This document shows, piece by piece, positions 60,630-64,000 of a stretch of 64,000 bases of DNA. The DNA is taken from positions 248,001-312,000 of the forward strand of contig NZ_JAEKFH010000004.1 in the NCBI RefSeq assembly GCF_016650695.1. Reading direction: 5' to 3'. Both the position numbers and the translations under genes were made by a program. How positions within the stretch are numbered: the stretch's first letter is position 1; every line of letters starts with the position of its first letter. A model generated the notes under the pieces. It worked only from the letters and a program-made list of their open reading frames with translations, made no database searches and had not been told where the DNA came from. Source of the DNA: Pseudomonas sp. TH41. Its GTDB lineage: Bacteria; Pseudomonadota; Gammaproteobacteria; Pseudomonadales; Pseudomonadaceae.

Positions 60630-61254
60630 CGCGAAAAGGCTCCACGTACATCCCTGCTGAAATGCGAACCGGTTTTTTTTGGCAATCAGAGTTATGTGTT
60701 GTGTGCACGCGCAGTCAAAATGGGCAGCGGACAACTGCTCCTTTCTGCAGCCCTTTAGCTTATATTGAAGAGTACATCTATGGCCGCACCCTACATTGAA
60801 ACGCTCGCCGGCGTAGACGACCTCCTTGTCCAAAGCCATGGATGCATCGTAAGCGTCCGGCTACACACCTTCCTGATCTCAGCGTTTCAGACTACGGGCC
60901 TGCCTATCTTTGCCGATGGCTACGCTGATTGAGCATCGGCTTTTGATAGATCTATGGAAGTGGGTAAATGCACTGACTTGAGCACCTGTTTGCATTCGAC
61001 CTGACCAGTCATTTGCATCGACTTGACCAGCGCGCTTTGTAACCATGATCGGCAGAGAACGGCCGATTCTGTTGAAAAAGTCGGAATTTCAGCTGGCCTG
61101 AACTCAGGCACGACCACCATCGGAGAACCTACTCACCACATTGAGTGGTTTCTCGGCCCTTCGTTGACCTTTGCTGCTCTGTTATTGGGTTGGTTTGAGG
61201 TTTTTTGCTTAGTGCAGGCGCACCTATCCCGTGACCGGTGGCCCTTAAGATGTA
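60630..61254. other. Gene-poor stretch with IS-associated sequence
   Basis: A 78-codon minus frame (60606-60839, DKEVVYAGERFNVGCGH) overlaps the chemoreceptor end, has no known family and is not called. Around 60985-61110 the sequence TGACCAGTCATTTGCAT and GGCAGAGAACGGCC partly resembles a stretch in the element at 16200-16285 and is probably the flank of an old IS. Confidence 0.4.
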
Positions 61255-61790
61255 AATTCGGCCAGCCGTCGCAGGTTCTGCACCGCGGCGGTCAGCGTGA
61301 ACTCATCGGTTGCGCCTCTCATGCCGCGGTGTCGCAAATGAGGCGCTCTGGCTTGATGTCGAACTGCGCTTCGACGTGGTCAACCATGGTCTTGGTGCTC
61401 TCAACCTCGGCCGTTCGATGAGCGGGGGGTTGGTCCCACATCCACGATGACGCCGTTCTCGGTATCGATCAGATAGTTCGTGGAATAGGCGAAAAACGCT
61501 GGGCCGCCCGGAGCAGCGGTCCAGCGGGCTTGTGATCAGTCAGCGATAGGCGCTTCGGTAGCGTTTCGGCCAGGGCCTCCTCATCGTGTGCCTCAAGGTA
61601 CTCACGCACGGCGCGGGTGCTCAGGAACGGATCGCTCCAGTTGACCGGTTCATCACCCGGTACGCCGCGCTGCCGACGCGCATCCGCTTTGATGATGCTG
61701 GCGTCCACGGCAAACCTTCGCCTTTGACCAGGCCGGCGTCCGTGCAGGCCAAGGTTTCCTACTTGGGCACATCCAGGGACCCGGATCGCT
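61255..61790 (-). pseudogene. IS1182-type transposase, central remnant
   Basis: Minus-strand pieces read RRRFAVDASIIKADARRQRG then VPGDEPVNWSDPFLSTRAVREYLEAHDEEALAETLPKRLSLTD. In a shifted frame AFFAYSTNYLIDTENGVIVDV and STKTMVDHVEAQFDIKPERLICDT follow. These are successive transposase segments of this group, with frameshifts. It is a different part and copy from the remnant at 28595. It abuts an orphan gene end at 61791. Confidence 0.75.
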
Positions 61791-62141
61791 AACGGGCATC
61801 TGTACGTTTGCTTCGAGGAACATGCCGATGGATGGTTTTCGATCGCAGTCTTCAAGGATCTAATCGAACATCGAATCCAGGCCATCACAGACGAATCGCT
61901 GTCGAGACATCAGCTTTTTAACGCAGGCCTAGCCCCGTATGAGCTCCACCTGATTGATTATTCTCTGCTCGCATCTGAGAACAAATCTGATTTTGAGAGA
62001 CATTGGGTTGTAACTTTTAAAGGTGTAAGTCTGGATGTGGTTGCCCAGTCCCTAGAGTTTCTGGTGCCTTCCTATCAAGGGGAATCCCCGGATCAAGCGG
62101 CCAATAGCGGACTCTCCGAATGTTTCGGGGCAATGACTTGA
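61791..62141 (+). pseudogene. Orphan C-terminal gene fragment, interrupted by IS debris
   Basis: An open frame without any in-frame ATG encodes about 116 residues: GHLYVCFEEHADGWFSIAVF, then KDLIEHRIQAITDESLSRHQLFNAGLAPYELHLIDYSLLASENK and a tail SGLSECFGAMT. The codon use looks like real protein. It starts where the transposase remnant ends, so the IS probably cut off the N-terminal part. I do not recognise the family. Confidence 0.5.
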
Positions 62142-62202
62142 GGTGAGTTGTTTCTGATCAGCTATGGTAATTCAGTAGACCACGCTCTTGGGCAGATCCT
62201 CC

Positions 62203-62862
62203 ATGGACTCATACCTCACTCTTTTCCTAAGCATGTTCACCACGCTACTGGCAATCATCAATCCACTTGAGGCCATTCCGGTATTTTTGGGTCTGCTGCA
62301 AGACAAAGACGCCGCCGAACAGCGACGGGTGGCACGCAAAGCCTGCCTTTATGCACTGCTGTTGATGTTTTTCTTTCTGATCTTCGGCAACTTGCTGTTG
62401 CGCTTGTTCGAAGTTCCCCTAAGCATGATTCGGGTGGTCGGAGGATTGATCCTGATGCGGATCGGGTTCGAGCTATTTGCTCCCTCACCCAACAGCAGCC
62501 TGATTCCAAGCGGGGGCAAAGGCAACGAGGACGTATCCTTCATACCAATGGCCATGCCGATCATGTTTGGCCCCGGCGCCATTGCCACAGTGATTGGCCT
62601 GACCAGCACCATCAAGAACTCCGACCGCGCCATACTGTCCTTCGCCGTAGTGGCACTGGCGATCTGCACCACCATGTTAATCACTTACCTCTCTCTGGCT
62701 TACGCCAATAACATTCTCAGAAAGATTGGCCCGCAAGGCATCGACGCCGCGACCCGTATCGTCGGCTTCTTCGTTTCGGCGATGGGCGTAGGCCTGATTT
62801 TTCATGGGACGGTGGAGTTTCTACAGTCGTATGGGGCGCTACTCAACGGTGTTACAAAGTAG
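62203..62862 (+). CDS. MarC-family integral membrane protein
   Basis: The 219-residue protein has six helices and the MarC pattern: FTTLLAIINPLEAIPVFLGL near the start, RVVGGLILMRIGFELF, PMAMPIMFGPGAIATVIGL in the middle and ATRIVGFFVSAMGVGLIFHG near the end. The family was linked to multiple antibiotic resistance but its true substrate is unknown. A TTG start at 62188 is possible; neither start has a good ribosome site. Confidence 0.88.
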   Translation: MDSYLTLFLSMFTTLLAIINPLEAIPVFLGLLQDKDAAEQRRVARKACLYALLLMFFFLIFGNLLLRLFEVPLSMIRVVGGLILMRIGFELFAPSPNSSLIPSGGKGNEDVSFIPMAMPIMFGPGAIATVIGLTSTIKNSDRAILSFAVVALAICTTMLITYLSLAYANNILRKIGPQGIDAATRIVGFFVSAMGVGLIFHGTVEFLQSYGALLNGVTK

Positions 62863-63020
62863 GACTGCAAAGTTCTTTGATTTTACTGCCATTCAAAATC
62901 AATGGTTCTCACTACTCCTGTCTCAATCAGTCCGGTTCAACTTGGCTGATTGAGTTGAACGCTGCCTGAAGTTCGCAATAGACCGGTTTTCATAAAGAAA
63001 AGACCATGCGATCAACAAAA

Positions 63021-63042
63021 GGGCGCCTGTGTGGAGGCGCCC
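63021..63042 (-). terminator. Terminator of the arylsulfatase gene
   Basis: GGGCGCCT pairs with AGGCGCCC, and AAAA on its left gives a T run on the minus strand. It lies about 30 bases after the arylsulfatase stop. Confidence 0.85.
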
Positions 63043-63073
63043 GTGGATTTTTAGCGGCTGCTTAGATACGCCG

Positions 63074-64000
63074 TTAATCGTGCCCGTTATGACCGTTCTG
63101 CTGCATGGCTTTGAGAATACCGTCCAAGTTGTAGGTTTCCGGCGCCTGCATGGGCGGGAAATCTTTGTACGACATTAACTCCTTCTCCCAGAGCAACTGC
63201 CCGATTGGCAGCATGTTCCAGTTGTAGATATAGGCGTTACCAGGGGAACCCAAAGCACCGCCATAGCCCGTGATGGACTTCGCGTCATCGCCGACTGTTG
63301 TTTCAAAGGGGTCGCGCTTGAGGTTGAGCAGTTGAGTCCAGTGGAAAGTGGTAGCGCCATATAACCCGCCCGTCGCGGTATCCGGCACTATGGTGTAATA
63401 CATCTTCCAATTCTTGTAGCGCACAGCCGAAGGTTGCGATCCGGTGTAGTAGAAGAAGGTGTCACGCGCCGACTTTTCGGATTTGCCAGTCAGATAGTCA
63501 GTTTGATCCACGCCGTCGAGCTTGGTCTTGACAATACCGGGGTACTTGCCCGCCATGACCTGCTCATTTAGTTCATTACCCTTCTTGCCACCAGCGATAT
63601 CGACCAAGGTCGGCAACCAGTCGAGAGAGGCAAAGATGTCGGTAAGGATCGTGCCCGGCTTGATCACCCCAGGCCAGCGCATGACCAGCGGAGCGCGCAT
63701 GCCGCCCTCCCAAGTGGTCAACTTGCCGCCCTTGAACGGAGTAGTACCGCCGTCCGGGAAGGTAATGGTTTCCGCGCCGTTGTCGGTGGTGAAGACGACA
63801 ATGGTGTTGTCCAACTCGCCCATGTCCTGAAGTTTCTTCAAGACATAACCAATATTGTCATCCAGCTGCTTCATGCCCGCTTCATTGGTCCCCCAGTCCT
63901 TACCGCCGGCTTCACCAACCATGGCTTCATACTTGGGTGGCAGTACCGTGGTGATGTGCATGCGTGCCGGGTTGTACCAGACGAAGAACGGCTTATTGGT
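63074..64000 (-). CDS. Arylsulfatase, C-terminal part (runs off the window)
   Basis: The frame is open to base 64000 and encodes at least 308 residues. VVFTTDNGAETITFPDGG holds the metal-binding Asp-Asn of the sulfatase family. PFKGGKLTTWEGGMRAPLVMRWPGVIKPGT is the conserved second sulfatase signature region (K..WEGG.RVP). IFASLDWLPTLVDIAGG and DYLTGKSEKSARDTFFYYTG follow. The formylglycine cysteine motif (CxPSR) would be in the missing N-terminal part. It releases sulfate from aryl or related sulfate esters. It ends QQNGHNGHD, rather His-rich. Confidence 0.92.
   Translation of the reverse strand, partial: TNKPFFVWYNPARMHITTVLPPKYEAMVGEAGGKDWGTNEAGMKQLDDNIGYVLKKLQDMGELDNTIVVFTTDNGAETITFPDGGTTPFKGGKLTTWEGGMRAPLVMRWPGVIKPGTILTDIFASLDWLPTLVDIAGGKKGNELNEQVMAGKYPGIVKTKLDGVDQTDYLTGKSEKSARDTFFYYTGSQPSAVRYKNWKMYYTIVPDTATGGLYGATTFHWTQLLNLKRDPFETTVGDDAKSITGYGGALGSPGNAYIYNWNMLPIGQLLWEKELMSYKDFPPMQAPETYNLDGILKAMQQNGHNGHD

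Noticed and set aside
60606..60839. 78-codon minus frame after the chemoreceptor gene
   Set aside because: Overlaps the real gene's end, with no ribosome site or family recognised.
1..64000. tRNA or rRNA genes
   Set aside because: No cloverleaf or rRNA sequence could be recognised by eye on either strand. A tRNAscan run would settle it.

Overview
The window is a piece of a Pseudomonas chromosome, most likely from the P. fluorescens group. The protein families, the gene order, the high GC of most genes and at least seven REP-type inverted repeats between genes (5'-GTAGGAGCTGCCGAAGGCTGCGATC and GAGCAAGC(C/T)(C/T)GCTCC types) all point there. No database search was possible, so every name rests on motifs, lengths and context.

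Region 1 (1-9.7 kb) is ordinary chromosome. It holds the tail of an AraC regulator, a LysE exporter, a Crp/Fnr regulator, an alkylation-repair operon (ada, an isocitrate-lyase/PEP-mutase-like gene and an AlkA-type glycosylase), an agmatine deiminase operon with a polyamine-type binding protein, and a Gfa-like protein.

Region 2 (10,221-20,004) is an AT-richer mobile element of about 9.8 kb inserted inside miaE. A large serine recombinase lies at its left end. The two junctions rebuild an attP whose two 27-base arms sit symmetrically around a GA crossover dinucleotide. The element carries its own complete, diverged miaE at the right end. That copy starts inside the last codons of the truncated host miaE reading frame, so the host promoter can still drive a working enzyme. 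Other cargo is a HUH-motif replication-like protein, a secreted protein with a TolA C-terminal domain, a small secreted protein, a small resolvase, and a two-gene HEPN/AAA-ATPase operon that looks like a defence or toxin module.

Region 3 (20-28 kb) is core genome again: a tandem universal stress protein, a DUF1289 protein, acnB with a strong terminator, a SulP anion transporter and an SdaC-type amino acid transporter.

Region 4 (28.6-59 kb) is a catabolic island with IS remnants at both sides. It has four blocks. (a) A MarR regulator, a Rieske oxygenase and its reductase, a broken MFS gene and an AraC regulator. (b) An APC permease, a class III PLP enzyme of the phospho-lyase type, an APH-fold kinase, an SDR and a phenylacetaldehyde-type aldehyde dehydrogenase, followed by an EutR-like regulator. 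(c) A complete homoprotocatechuate meta-cleavage operon (hpaG1-G2-E-D-F-X-H-I plus succinate-semialdehyde dehydrogenase), with hpaA and two hpaR genes. (d) A two-component 4-hydroxyphenylacetate 3-hydroxylase of the Acinetobacter C2/C1 type and an outer-membrane porin. I infer that (b) phosphorylates a hydroxylated amine and eliminates phosphate and ammonia to give an aldehyde. If the amine is aromatic, such as octopamine, the resulting acid would be 4-hydroxyphenylacetate, which (d) and (c) take to central metabolism. Debris of a second hpa cluster (hpaF, hpaH and hpaI fragments) and an actP fragment lie just downstream.

Region 5 (59-64 kb) holds an Aer-like PAS chemoreceptor, IS debris, a MarC-family protein and the 3' part of an arylsulfatase that runs off the window.
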